A stretch of DNA of 64,000 nucleotides from Durusdinium trenchii (lineage: Eukaryota > Sar > Dinophyceae > Suessiales > Symbiodiniaceae), in assembly GCA_963970005.1 (NCBI GenBank), contig CAXAMN010004047.1:9847-73846 (forward strand), given 5' to 3'. Numbering within the stretch: position 1 is the first letter of the stretch; each line of letters starts with the position of its first letter. Of this stretch, positions 1 through 11,900 are shown one piece after another. The notes beneath the pieces are model-generated. The model ran no database searches, was not told the origin of the DNA, and worked only from the letters and a program-made list of their open reading frames with translations. The position numbers and the translations under genes are program-made.

Positions 1-205
1 AACACAGCAGAACAGAACAAAACAGAACAATGCCCAACCAGAACAGAACAGAGCAGAACACAGCAGAACAGAACAAAACAGAACAATGCCCAACCAGAAC
101 AGAACAAAACAGAACAGAGCAGAACAATGCCCAACCAGAACAGAACAGAGCAGAACAGAACAGAGCAGAACAGAGCAGAACGCAGCAAAACGGAGCAGAG
201 CAGAG
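1..205. repeat. AACAG/AGCAG-type tandem repeat with nested longer unit
   Basis: The first 200 bases are built almost wholly of pentamers of the type aacag, agcag and aaaac. A longer word, aatgcccaaccagaacag, recurs near 29, 85 and 126, so a higher-order unit of about 41-56 bp is layered on the pentamer. All three forward frames stay open because the repeat lacks stop codons; the apparent proteins are Gln/Asn/Glu/Arg-rich and I do not regard them as genes. The array runs off the left edge, so its full length is unknown. Confidence 0.85.
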
Positions 206-214
206 CAGATAGAA

Positions 215-2160
215 CCGGGGACTACGGGGGCTTGTCCTTTCAAGAGCCATCCGCGGTCTCCGCAAGGATGGGGTCCTATGCAAAGGAGTCCGTCCCAAAG
301 CATTTCAACACATAATAAGTTTTACACATAGACTTACTGATATATAGGGACTCGAAACCATGAAAAGGCCTTGTCGTAGACTTCACCGGACTAACAACCG
401 GTCATCATTGTGGTATCCTTCCGGTCATCTGCCTCGCCTGGATGGGCAGACGCAAAGCGCCTCGTCTTGCGGTTCCATCGCAAAGCGTCGGATCCCGAGG
501 CTCTTCGCAGACGCATGTTCTGAGCCTCTGAAAAAGTGACCAACCAATTAGCGGAGCCAGCTTAAACATTCAGCGCTGTTGAGTAACCTCGTGTAACTTC
601 ATCTTTTTGAACAAAAAGAACTGTGTGAAGTCAAATGTGGACTCACTCTGATCTGATGTCTTCTGCTTCAGCCTTTGACCACACAAACTCCATCCAAGAA
701 GCGTGTCAACCAGTCATCATCAGATTCATCGGCAACATAAAACCGCTGTGCTGTGCTACACAAAACCTATCCACTTTTCCGAGAGATCGTCTGCTGTACA
801 AGGCAGCCAGCTGTATCAACCACAAACCCGGCAAAAAGCAGTCTGTGGTGGCCATGATTCTCTTAAATCCGTGGGCTCTTGAGAAAGAGTGACCAGTTCC
901 CTTACAATCATCTCTCATGGCGATCTTTCTCCAACATAGCATGCCAACACCACAGCAAAAACACCTCCTCATAGACAACCCTTGTCTTTCTTTCAGGTCT
1001 GACGTCTCCAGTTTGACCTCCGAGGTTTGTGAGGTTTGTCTTCACATGTCGCTGTGAACATGCGGGGCTTTCAGATCTCGATACGCCCCCTTAAACCAAC
1101 CATCTAGGAAGCACCCATACGATCTTCGATTCAGAACAGGCACAACATTGAAAGAACAACGGTGGTGTGTCCTTCATCATTTCTTGTACATGTGAGTCAA
1201 TCACGGGATCTGATCAGAGCACAGTCCGTCTTTCAAAGCGGAGACATGGCGGCCTCACACATTGCCCTGGCCCGCCCTTTCGCCATCTCAGGACACCCAT
1301 TGAGAGCCTGAGTGGACAACATTTAGAGCTACTATAGCTACCTCTCTCTTCCTCTAACTACAACACCTACCCGGGAGACAACGTTTGGGTTCTGAGACGA
1401 ATCGTTCGAAGCGAGGCCATGGGACGTCATGGGACATCCAACTTGGACCGACGGGCCGGCGCCGACTCAATCGGGCCTAGGAGGTAAGCTAAAGTAATAG
1501 CTTCTTGTTACTACTAGTAAGGCACTTGTTACTACTAGCGTGGCACTTGTTACTACTAGCGATGCACTGTTTCTAATAGCTTCTTATTAGGAGAAGTTCA
1601 CTTCTAGCTAGGATAGGTCACGCTTCCTTCGGGGGGAGCTTCCTTTGGCCAAAGCGCTCGCACTAATCATTTGGTTCCTAGATTTTGAGGGAAACTGGAG
1701 ATCCATCAAAAGCACCCAACATCAAGGAAGACATGGGGTGGGACTGGTGTGAACGCCGCTTCGTTGCTTCAGCTTCTTACCAACATCTCAGTCCTGACAT
1801 ACAAAGAAATACATGTACAGTAAAAACAAAAAACAGCTCCACACACACACTCACACAGACTTTTCTACAAACTTCATCTGGTCTTCCATGTTCTGGCCAA
1901 AACACGCTCCGAGCTGGGGAAGGACTCGATGTGATCATACCATCGCCTGTCATGGAGTCTCGAGCCCTCCTTGAAGTCGCGTGCAAAAAAAAACACCGAA
2001 AGAAGAGACACATTAATTAAGAACATCCATCCACCAAGTCTAGATCTTCGATGGATGGTCTGATGTCTGACCGGTCGGACCGAAAAGGACGTCCCGGTCG
2101 CCTCAGGTTCGGTGTCGTGGGAGCGCCCGACCTCGGGTGGGGAGCCGGTTACGAACGACG
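215..2160. other. Non-coding stretch with no assigned gene
   Basis: I see no convincing exon here. A minus-strand open stretch at about 706-978 has a mildly protein-like composition but no recognisable motif or clear splice sites. The segment at about 1,496-1,610 is a short copy of the dispersed 38-bp repeat family (tagcttcttgttactactag and variants). The rest looks like intronic or intergenic sequence of the minus-strand gene that continues to the right. Confidence 0.5.
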
Positions 2161-2278
2161 GTTACGCCGAAAAGAGGTCAGCGAGAACTTCTCTCCGGTT
2201 TGCCCATGCGGAGTTGGCCAAATGCCCTGGAATACCCATTGAAGAGACCAAGGCATTCGTTTCCTTTTTGGAAGAGAC

Positions 2279-2380
2279 CGCATCGGCACATCCGAGGCAC
2301 TCCGAGAGCTGTTGGAAGAGCTCGGCGTCGGCCCTGCTGGGCTCGAAGCCCTTCACATATGGATGGCTCTCCAAGAACGC
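2279..2380 (-). CDS. Exon with GST-C / eEF1B-like motif
   Basis: Read on the minus strand this is a clean 102-nt exon of 34 codons, with a CAG acceptor just above 2,380 and a GT donor just below 2,279. It contains FLESHPYVKGFEPSRADAEL. This resembles the GST-C-like N-terminal domain of elongation factor 1B and of some aminoacyl-tRNA synthetases (pattern FLxxxxYVxGxxPSxAD). It lies beyond the 3' end of the threonyl-tRNA synthetase gene on the same strand, so it probably belongs to the next gene of a one-way array. Another minus-strand piece at about 2,162-2,240 could be a following exon, but I could not fix its frame. The family assignment is tentative. Confidence 0.45.
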
Positions 2381-2399
2381 CTGGCAAAAGGAGTCTCGT

Positions 2400-4690
2400 T
2401 TTCTTTTTCTTTTTCCAGCGCAAAGGAGTCGTTTCTCGTTTTTTTGGGGGTTAGGAGGCCATCGCAGCTAGTAGGGTTAGGAACTGTGGTCTGCGGTGTG
2501 AGTTGGCACCCTCCGTAGTCTTCGGAGTCACAGCGGGCCAACCTCGCCGCCTCGACACGGCGGACTTTCCTCGACTCTGGCATCGCACCTCAACATCCTC
2601 ATCGACGGCCAAAGCGGCAAACTTCTCGTTGGCCTTAGCGTGTTAGCTTGGAGACGACGGAAAACGTTCTGAAGCTCGTGACGGAAGACCCAAAGGTTTG
2701 GACTCGGAAATCGGCACCCCCTATACTCATCCCCGGCATCCTTTGGCCCCCTTGCTCATCGCTCCAAGTCTGTCAGAGGGTAAGGCCCAAAGCGAAGTTT
2801 TGACAAAGAACTTACCTGTGAGAAGCTTACAGCTTTATTCTATAGCTACGTGGAGGGCCTTTGGTCATTCGCCATATATTTGGTCATTGCCCAAGTGGCC
2901 GCTTTCCGCAACTGCAGCGAGCCCTGCTTTTGGAAAGTGGGCCTGAAGTGCGAAGAAACTCCGTCGGAGTCGCCGTGAGAACCTCACAAATTCAAATGTG
3001 TTTCTTCTTCCAGAATAACCTCTCTATCTGTCATTCGATCCTTTTCCAACTCTTCTTATTGATTCGTTTCAATGTTCGTTTTGGTCTTTTTCCCGTTCCT
3101 TTTTCCACATTTCGTGGACCCATTGGAGCTCGGCTTGGCAGGAGATTTGGCCGTGGGCTCTTTGGGCTCTGGAAGCGTCCTGAGATACAGAAGACAAGAC
3201 CCTCTGATGGTTGTTTTTGCTTTTCAATTAGGTTGGAGGCCATCGCTAGTAGAGTGGAGGCCATCGCTATTGGGTTCCTGAAAGTACAGTTTTCTCTTTT
3301 TCTTATAAGCCTAAATTCTTTTCAATTCTTTTCATCGGCTTTCCACATCGCCGGGTTACGTCTTCTTCAGTGCAGCGGGGAGACGTCCCTGGAAGGCCTG
3401 GCTGGAGCTTGGTACCATCCTCTTGGTATCAACATGTACCAACCAACCAGCATCTGACTTTTCAACTCAACAAAGAAGGAATCAAAGAATCGAAGTAAGT
3501 CATATGTTTTAGTTATTTGATCTAGAAATGTCTTCTCTTTGCTCTGGAATTGTCATTGCCCTCGATAGGTTTCTTTTGAACCCCCCTGTGTGTGGCCTCG
3601 AACTGCCGCAAGGGTTGTGAGCTGGGCATCGCCCTTACGTGAATTCAATGGAGACAAAGGGAGGAACAAGGCTTAACAAGTTCAACAGAACCTCTTCACC
3701 CAAAGCGATTGGGTCAATGTTCGCTACTAGGGGCTCCTGGCCGTACTACCATAGGAACAATGTTGGCTATTAGAAACAATGACATTGGTAGAATTAGAAT
3801 TAAACTAAACTAGGCTTAACAAGTTCAACAGAATGTTAAGTTATAAATACGTTGAATCATAGGCATAGCACCATCCTGCACCATGCTTTGTGAGAGACCA
3901 GCATGTATCGAAAGACAGTTCACTCTTTCATTCAAACACGCAGAAGTGAATCATCAGAGTCTAAAGGAAGCTACTAGGAACAAGGTGCATCGCTACTAGT
4001 AGTAGCTCCGGGCATTACACGTAGTAACAAGAAGCTACTAGGAACAAAGGGCATTGCTACGAACGGAGCAAGGAAGCTACGAACGTAGGTCCTGGCATTA
4101 CTACTATATGGGAACAAGGACGATACTACAAGTAGTAACAAGTGAATCATCAGTATGTCCTGACCAACACGACTCTCACCAACACGTATGTCCTGATGAC
4201 TCTCCCCGTCGTCTCCCAGTGGAACGGTGGGACGCCGCCCGAGAGTGATCTGAATTCGGGAACTGGATCGGCGACCCTTGGCACCGGTGTGGTTTTGGAC
4301 TGGAGACCCCGGTGGCCGACTGTGTCTCAACTGGTACACAGTGAGAAAACGAACTTCGAAGCGAACTGAAGCATTCACGCCAACTGGACCTGCGCCGAGA
4401 AACAGTGGTGAAACGTGAACGGAGAAATCATCAGCCCAGCAGCTTGGGACTTGGACTTGATCGAACATGCTCAAAAAGGAAAAACACAACAAACATCAAC
4501 AAACTCAAAAACACAAAACGCAACTGTCCTGTGTGTTTGCTTTTAAATGTTGGTTCCCCGACTCTGAATCCAGCTTGGCAATGAAGTCCACCATGGAGAA
4601 GACACCCAAGGGCTTTTCAGATTCTCTGGACCTGATCGGATGTGAAAGTGAACACCAAGTGGAGGGAAGTGGAGGACTTGATCGATCTTT
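2400..4690. other. Gap between two minus-strand genes, with repeats
   Basis: No exon is assigned. A short copy of the 21-bp ggttggaggccatcgct family lies near 3,233-3,272. A degenerate stretch of the 38-bp agcttctt/actactagtaa family lies near 3,968-4,140. Reading frames such as the plus-strand one at 2,861-3,457 have the low-complexity Phe/Leu/Ser-rich look of non-coding sequence. The final exons of the threonyl-tRNA synthetase may fall near 4,700-4,800. Confidence 0.4.
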
Positions 4691-4838
4691 ATCCTAATTA
4701 TTCCTGATTTATAAAGAAACCTCTGCTCATTCGCTTCAAATCCTCGAATCACTTCTGACTTGATCTCCTTGAGACCATCCCAAGGTCCCTTCGTCCCCAT
4801 TGTAGACCCTTTCGCCCAACTCGCCCAACGACATCGGC

Positions 4839-5964
4839 CTCAAGTTCACGGAAAGGCCGTTCTGCTCCTCCGCGCCCACCACCGCCACCTGAGGCGGGTC
4901 CGTGAGGCGGGTTCCGAACTGATCCATCTGGCCGAAGGGATCCGAATTCGAGATGGTTTTGCCTGGCTTGGCCCCAACTTTGAAGATTAAGCGACCAAAC
5001 ACCAGCTGTGGTCCGTCTCGCTCGGCGGCCCAACGTAGTTCCACTGAGCCAGCTGGGCTTCTCGCACCTGTCCAGAGAGCGATCGATCGAATTTCCCTCG
5101 GTTTTTGATCCCCAACAGTCTCTCCACTTCGACCTGGGGGGTTTCCACTCTGATCTGCGCCAACAACGTCTAGACCCCGCTTTCGGTACACAAAACGTCT
5201 TGAACTTAACGGAACACACTTCAGCATCCCAGCACTGCCCACTGCACCTTCTTGTTCAACGTCTTTCCACTCGTCTCCGCCTTCGAAGGACAGCGCAAAC
5301 CGCGCAGACCGCCAGCCGATCGCCGTGTGTTCGGTTCCAAAGGATGGGGGATGAGGAGAAGAGAGGGAGCACCTTGGAGAGTTGGACCACCGGATGGGTC
5401 AAACCAACGGCCCTCGTTGACGTCCGAGTTTAAACAGTGACACGACAGACGTGACGTCAGTTTCTCGTCTCTGGCCTCCGCGTGGAAGCCATGGATCTGC
5501 AGCTGCCGCTCCACCTGGTGAGGTCGTTGGAAAACGACCAAGCCGAAGCACCCCTGTTTTTTGAACTAGTAACAAGGGCATTGCTAGGAAGAAGCTACGA
5601 ACGGGGCTCCTGGCATCGCGACTCGAACCGTCCGCGCTCGGACGCTCAGAGCGCCGGTCGAGAGACCCGGTTTTGGGCGCTCTGGGCATCGGGACCCACA
5701 GCGCGTAGTCATTGAATTGAGTTCCCACCGGCACCACTTGAACCTGAGGCTGAGAGAGCGGGCGTTTGGAGTTGAAAAGAAAGGAATCAACATGCATCAA
5801 CCTAGAGAACGGCTTTGATTCTGATCACTGTCCTTTGGTCTTGGCAAGTCTTGGGATGTCTGACGGGTCAGTCCTTTAAGAACTCCTAACTACCAGGCAT
5901 TCTTTCGAGCTCGAAAGGCGCGCCGCGCCTGTCGAGGTGACAACCAAAAGGGCCACTTCCCGGC
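4839..5964 (-). CDS. TARS: Threonyl-tRNA synthetase, anticodon-binding exons
   Basis: Six minus-strand exons follow the large intron: 5964-5929 (AGKWPFWLSPRQ), 5743-5696 (VQVVPVGTQFNDYALW), 5514-5476 (VERQLQIHGFHAE), 5280-5248 (AETSGKTLNKK), 5067-5035 (VREAQLAQWNY) and 4888-4839 (VAVVGAEEQNGLSVNL). Joined, they give the standard HGTP anticodon-binding fold: SPRQVxVxPVG, then TLNKKxRxAQLAQ, then the VVGxxE strand and VNxR. Donors are GC, GT, GC, GT, GT and GC. Introns in this part are only about 185-360 bp, in contrast to the 16-kb intron just before it. The stop codon was not fixed; candidates for the last exon lie near 4,740-4,800. Confidence 0.88.
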
Positions 5965-8900
5965 CTTGCTCGGTCGGGTTCGGAACGTCTACGCTCGACG
6001 GATTCCTCCGCTTGGCCGGGATGGTGATGGGTTATGGTGCGGAAGAACCAACGAGATTTTGACAAGGAATATACTCGCTTCTTCGCTTGTTCACTATAGT
6101 GTAGCCAGGGTCGTTCAATAAGAAGCCGATGAAAAACTGTTCTACAGGTAAAGCACTTTAGGGAAAGTTAGTTCTTCACTGAATGAGAGTTCTTTGTTGT
6201 AGGTATGCACGCTGGCTCGTTATGTAAAAGGCTCGAGATAGGGGATGCAAGGTTTCTGGCTTAAGTGTCGCGCTTACTATGGCACCCAAAAAGCGCCCTG
6301 CCGGTGCTATGGATGTCTGCATGAAGAAGCCAGCATCAGCAGCAGCAGCTTTGAAGCGTCCAGCTTATGGCAAGAAGCCAAGGACCGACTTATGTTATGG
6401 GCAGAAGACGTGGGTTGGGGTTCACTGACTGAGTTACTCGCCGGATCTTTCTTGTTCAAGCTGGTTCAAGTTCTGTGTGAAACATGCAGCAGATGCTGTG
6501 ATTTGTTTATATATTTTATTTTTGAGGGTTGATGGAAGTAGATGTTTGATAGAACTAGCACACCTGACAGATAGAACTAGCACACCTGACAGATCATGAC
6601 AGCTAAATGTCCCTGCTCGTGGTCATTGGTAAACAAGCTGGGTCACACCACCTATTACGTCCAATTGTCCAAACGGATGTGCAATGGATTCTGATTCTGC
6701 AGTCGTTTTTGCGGAGTCTGATGCAGAGTCTCATCCTCTTCCTTCCGGATCTCGGGATGGACGCCCCCACTCCACGACAAGAAAGAAAACCCTAGCTTCG
6801 GTCACAGAGCTTTTGAAGCGGCTGTGCAGTTGTGCGAAGCATGAATGCTTTCGGCAATTTCGCGGACGAGAACAGGAGATTCTGAGTGAACGCGAACGGT
6901 TTGAAAGCTTACCAGGGTTTCGGAAAGAAGCTAACCTCGCAGTAGCCATGACACCTCAGCTTTTGATTCGTGTTGTTTCTGTCCTTCAAGAAACTTGGAA
7001 ACCCTCAATGGGTTGTTTTGTTTGCCTATTTTTCCTCCACACTTGCATTAAGGAACAATTTGTTGCGGAATGGTACAACGCGCGGAATCTCCAAATGGGA
7101 GATGCAGCTAGTGTGAAGGAGCCATGTTCTCCTCTGCTAGAAGCTTCAGATACAGAGGATGACATCATTTTTGAAGTCACACCTTCTGATCGCGGTGAAG
7201 TTTTACCTCAAACCCCAACGTCAGAGCCAGATACAAAAAATGATTTGGCTCTAGCTTCTCCACCACAGAAGAAGCGCAGATATCTGAAGGGATCGTCACC
7301 AGCAGAACCCCTCAAATTCTTGGATCGTCCAGTTGCTTGCGGCAGTAAAACTTAACCTTGTTTGGGTCTCTTGTATCTTGTTTTTTAAAGGGGGCTTTGT
7401 AGACCTGGATCTTGGGAATGCTGATGTCATCTTGATTTGGGGTGAAAGCACCTACCGCCCGGTTTTTGTATTAGCAGCTCCGCCAAGGTTTGCCAGGCAG
7501 CCCACAAACGGCTGTATGGTGTGGGGTCTGGAGTGCTACAAGCAATGCGGGAGGGGAAGCCGGGGTATACTATGGACCAGCACCGTGTTTACCACCCAAA
7601 ACATCCGACTATGGACCTCTCTATGCGCCGGTCTGTGGACGGCAAATGGCAATATATCCTATGTTTCTTTTGGTTGCTTTATGTCAGTGAAGCTGAAATC
7701 CTACCAACAAGATTCGGCATGCCCTCAGAGAAGGTCCTTAAAGCAAACGCCCATGACGAGGATTTTGAAGAGCGGTACGTGACCAATTATTTGCGGGACA
7801 TTGATGCTCAGTTTGCAATGCCAAGCATAGAGCACTTGGGGCCTGGCAGCTTTTCAGGCCCCTGTCGATTCCTAGAATGGGCACAGCCGGTTGACATTTT
7901 CTACCAGTATGTAGCTCATGAAGAGAATGAGGGACGGAAGCCATCAACCTTGACAACTTTCATGAAGGTGTACCACAAGGTGTTTGGTACATTCTTGAAA
8001 TTTCGCAGCAAGTTGGAGCACGCTCAGTGCAACCATTGTGCTCGCCTAAAGGCCAAGATCAAAGGAGCCCGATCAAAATCTGATCGGACTCAGTTTGTGC
8101 GTGAGTTTTCACAGCACATTCTATCTCAATGGCTTGATCGCCAGGTGTATTGGAAGATAAGAGGCCTTTCACAGAGATTCTTTTCAGCAAGCTTGCCGGC
8201 AAGCGATGACGTTGGGATCTTCAGTTCTGTCGCATGCATTATAGTTGACGGGATGGACCAAAGCAAACTGAGGACTCCCCGCTTTGGTCACCTTCGCATC
8301 AGCAAACTTCTGGAGCAAGTGTTCCGACCCACGCTTCACTTAGCTGGGGTCTGGATCCATGGCTCTGAGCTGTACCTGCCTATTTCTGATGAAAGTCTGA
8401 AAAAGGACAGTGAAACACAAATTGAAATGATGGCAAGGTCCCTGAGTGCACTTTGCAGACTGGGGCCAGGACGGCTTCCCTTGGGATGCCACATTCAAGC
8501 TGACAATTGCTTTCGGGAAGGCAAAAACCAATACATTGCCTGTTTCCTTTTGTTGTTGACAGTGATTGGAGCCTTTAGATTTACATCCATGGGCTTTTTG
8601 CGCACGGCGCACAGCCATGAAGACATCGATCAGATCTTCGGGCAAGTCAGCAGACTACTGAAAGCCAAATCCTTTAATACACCGAGCCAACTCATCCAGC
8701 TGCTGCAGTCAGTGACCCAAAGGTCAGGAGAGCCCAGCCGGATTCGAGGCACTGTTGTCCATCCTTACAAATTGGACGAAGTTGCTCGCTGGAAGCAATT
8801 TACCCAACAGTTGGGCATTGCATTCAAAGGACTCAGATGCTTGACCTTGCGACAAATTTAGATTTTCTGCACATGTTTTGTTTTTTTAATGTCCCTTGGG

Positions 8901-11900
8901 TGGAACAAACACAAGAACCGGATCTTGAAAACAGTGAGGATAAAGGCCAACTGTCAACTGAGGACATATTCATTACATCCGATTTTGTTCCCGTGCTGAC
9001 ATTGAACGAGATATCTGGGACAATGTGGCTGAAGTGGAAGATTTCAAACATGGAAGCCAACCTCCTAGGTCAGATCAAGACATATTCTTAATTGCCAAAA
9101 GATGGTTGGCTGACCGGCAGGTGTTGCGACTTGTGGCCGTTGTCCCGGGTGAAACGGCGGCGAAGATTCGCGTCGGGCTGCACCTGCCTGAGGGGGTTGC
9201 CCCAAGACGAGGAATTTCTGAAACGGTGCGATCAAACATAGCTCGTTATGTACCGCGATGCCGCGCACAGGGCGATCTGAATGCTGTGGCTGCAAACTAC
9301 TTAATGGGGTGGTCGACCGGAACCCTAGAGACAATTCCAAGGCCAAATGTTTATGAGATTTTGAGCTACAGATGGCGCCGTGAACACAGAGACGAAGTTG
9401 TTGTGCCAGGCTCTTGGACGAAGCCTGGGCGAAAGAGACATATCGATCTTACAGTTGATCTCAGAGGTGAACAGTCGTCATCCGGCGACTCTGAGGGAGA
9501 TATTGTTCTCCCACGCGTTCTGCTTGATGATCGCGACAATTGACGGACGACAAAAAAATAGTTGGTATCGGAGATGGGTTGGTGACCACCAAACACGTGA
9601 TTTGAAGATGCTTTTGACGACGACACAATTGTATAATACTCTTCTGGGTTCTGGCTATAAATAAGAGCTCCTTTGCAGGCCCTATTGGCAGTGCTAGAAT
9701 GTACTATATAGACAGGAACACAATAATTTTGCCCAAACCAACTTAGGGGGACTGATAAAGCTATAGGACCAGGATTGCCTTCACATCAGCATGTTTTTTC
9801 TATGAGTTGAACCTGCGTTGGTTGAATTGGCTGCAAGTTTGTGGGCCCTTTGAGGGTAAGAAACCAACACAAAGACATCCCAACATCCTTCTGCAATAGA
9901 ACACTTCAAGGGAGGCAAGATCACAGGATAAGGCAGTCATTGATGCCCCAACGTGCCAGGAGCGAAGAAGATGAGGAAGAGCTTTTTGTGGCCTCTGACA
10001 TTGATAATGCCTCTACGCAGCCTGAGTTTCTAGGCCCTGTCTAGTTTCAACTCCTCTAGGTCTTTCTGGGCGTTGGACTGGGAAGTCATTGTGGAGAGAC
10101 GAAGCGGCCGACATAGAAACCGTTCAATGGTAAGAAACCTTTTTGGGAGAGATATAGGTGTGGCCTAATTGGAGGGACATGGAACTCTAAACCGCTCAAC
10201 TCCTGAGGAGTGGAGTCATGGAGGAGACTGATGCTGAGGCTTTTGTGGATGGTCCTGTGAGCAGTCCAGACGCAGCACGCCCGTTCAATGATCTTGGCAT
10301 CTTGCAAGATCATGATTGCGATTTCAGGGATTCCAACACTGCCATCAATGCAACTAGACCAATCGGAAAGTATTTTATTTGTTACTCATGTTGGACTTTT
10401 TTACTCATGTTAGGACCCTTCCGAAGTCATTGTTTCAGAATGGGACCTGACATTTCTTACTAGCTCTTGGCTCTTGATGAAGGTACGCGGCTTCACGAAG
10501 GACTACCTGCACATCTACCAGCGCAAGCTGCACCGCAGCTTTGGGGGGGTCAATCGTCTCGCTGATGGTGTGATCCGCATTGGCTCCATTTGCTCTGGCC
10601 TTGGAACAGCAGAGATGGTTGCTCAGCATGTTCAGGATGAATGGAACGCTTGCCACGAAGAGGTTCCCATCAAGGCATTTTGTTGGAAAGCAGGAAAAAG
10701 GACTTATTTCTTAGGTTCCACATTGTGGTTCGATGTTGTGTTACTTTTGGGTTGGTAGACTTCAAAGACATTCAATTTTATGGTTCGGATTCACTTTCAT
10801 TCCCACCTAGGGCGCAAATCACCCACTGCGGAATAAGTAAATTTGTAATGGGTTTCCTGGGCGGGTTCAACACAAAAATGCAAGCACTGACCGTGTTTGT
10901 CCCTGCAGCTGGAGTGCACTTTCATGGTGGAGATTGAGAAGAAAAAGCGTGACTTCCTTTTGCAGTTCAAGCCAAAGCAGCTGTTCAAGGACATGGCCGA
11001 GATTGGAAGGCTTCAAGCAGAGACCCATGATGGCACGTATCAGCTTGTGCCGAAGGCTTGTGGCTTTCACTGTAACTCTATCCCACCAGGTTAAGTTAAC
11101 TGCTAGCGCTACCACTGACCACCACTTAGAAGGGTCGGACACTGATTAGGACTGGTGCTGAGGTTGATGTCATGTCTCACTCAATATGTATTGAACGTTT
11201 TTGGGACAGATGCCAGTGTTTACCGGGACAGTTTCCACTTGCAAGGTGGACGTCTTGATTGCTGGCTTTCCATGTGTGAGCCTGTCACCGTTGACTACAA
11301 CTCCTGGCAGTATTGAGGATTCTGACTGCTCTTCCGGCCTTGGATGGACTTCCACCTTCCAATACATTGAGAGGCACCGGCCAAGAATGGTTCTTTTGGA
11401 GAACGTCCAAACTCTGTTTGCCTCGAGGAAGGCAGATGGAGGACAGTCACCGTTACCGGGCTCTATTAGGACATTTCAGTTTTTCTTTAAGGACCATAGC
11501 GGGACTTGCAACACAGAGTCCACTCTGTCAACCCACACTGTCAAGTTGTTTTGATGTTGCTTCAGGCTTCTCAAATTTGTGCTACATATCATATGTATAT
11601 TTATTCTGAGGTACGAGATCATGAGGAAGAAGCTGGTCTCCTTGGGCTACTCAGTAAACGCGGCGCTTTTCAACACTGCTGACTTTGGACCACCTCAGTC
11701 ACGAAACCGGGCTTGGGTGATTGCTGGGCTGAAATCATATGACACTGAGATGGCAATTTTGGATGCAGCCCGTTTCAGATGTTCCTCATTTCCTCTGATG
11801 GAGATCATCAACCAGGACCTTGTGAGTAAGAATCCCAAGAAGCAGGCTGTCAAGAAACACAAGTTCAACAAGGACGCGAAGTGGCATTCAGGTTACAAGG

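Noticed and set aside
1..205. Gln/Asn/Glu-rich proteins in three frames
   Set aside because: They are translations of a pentamer tandem repeat that simply lacks stop codons.
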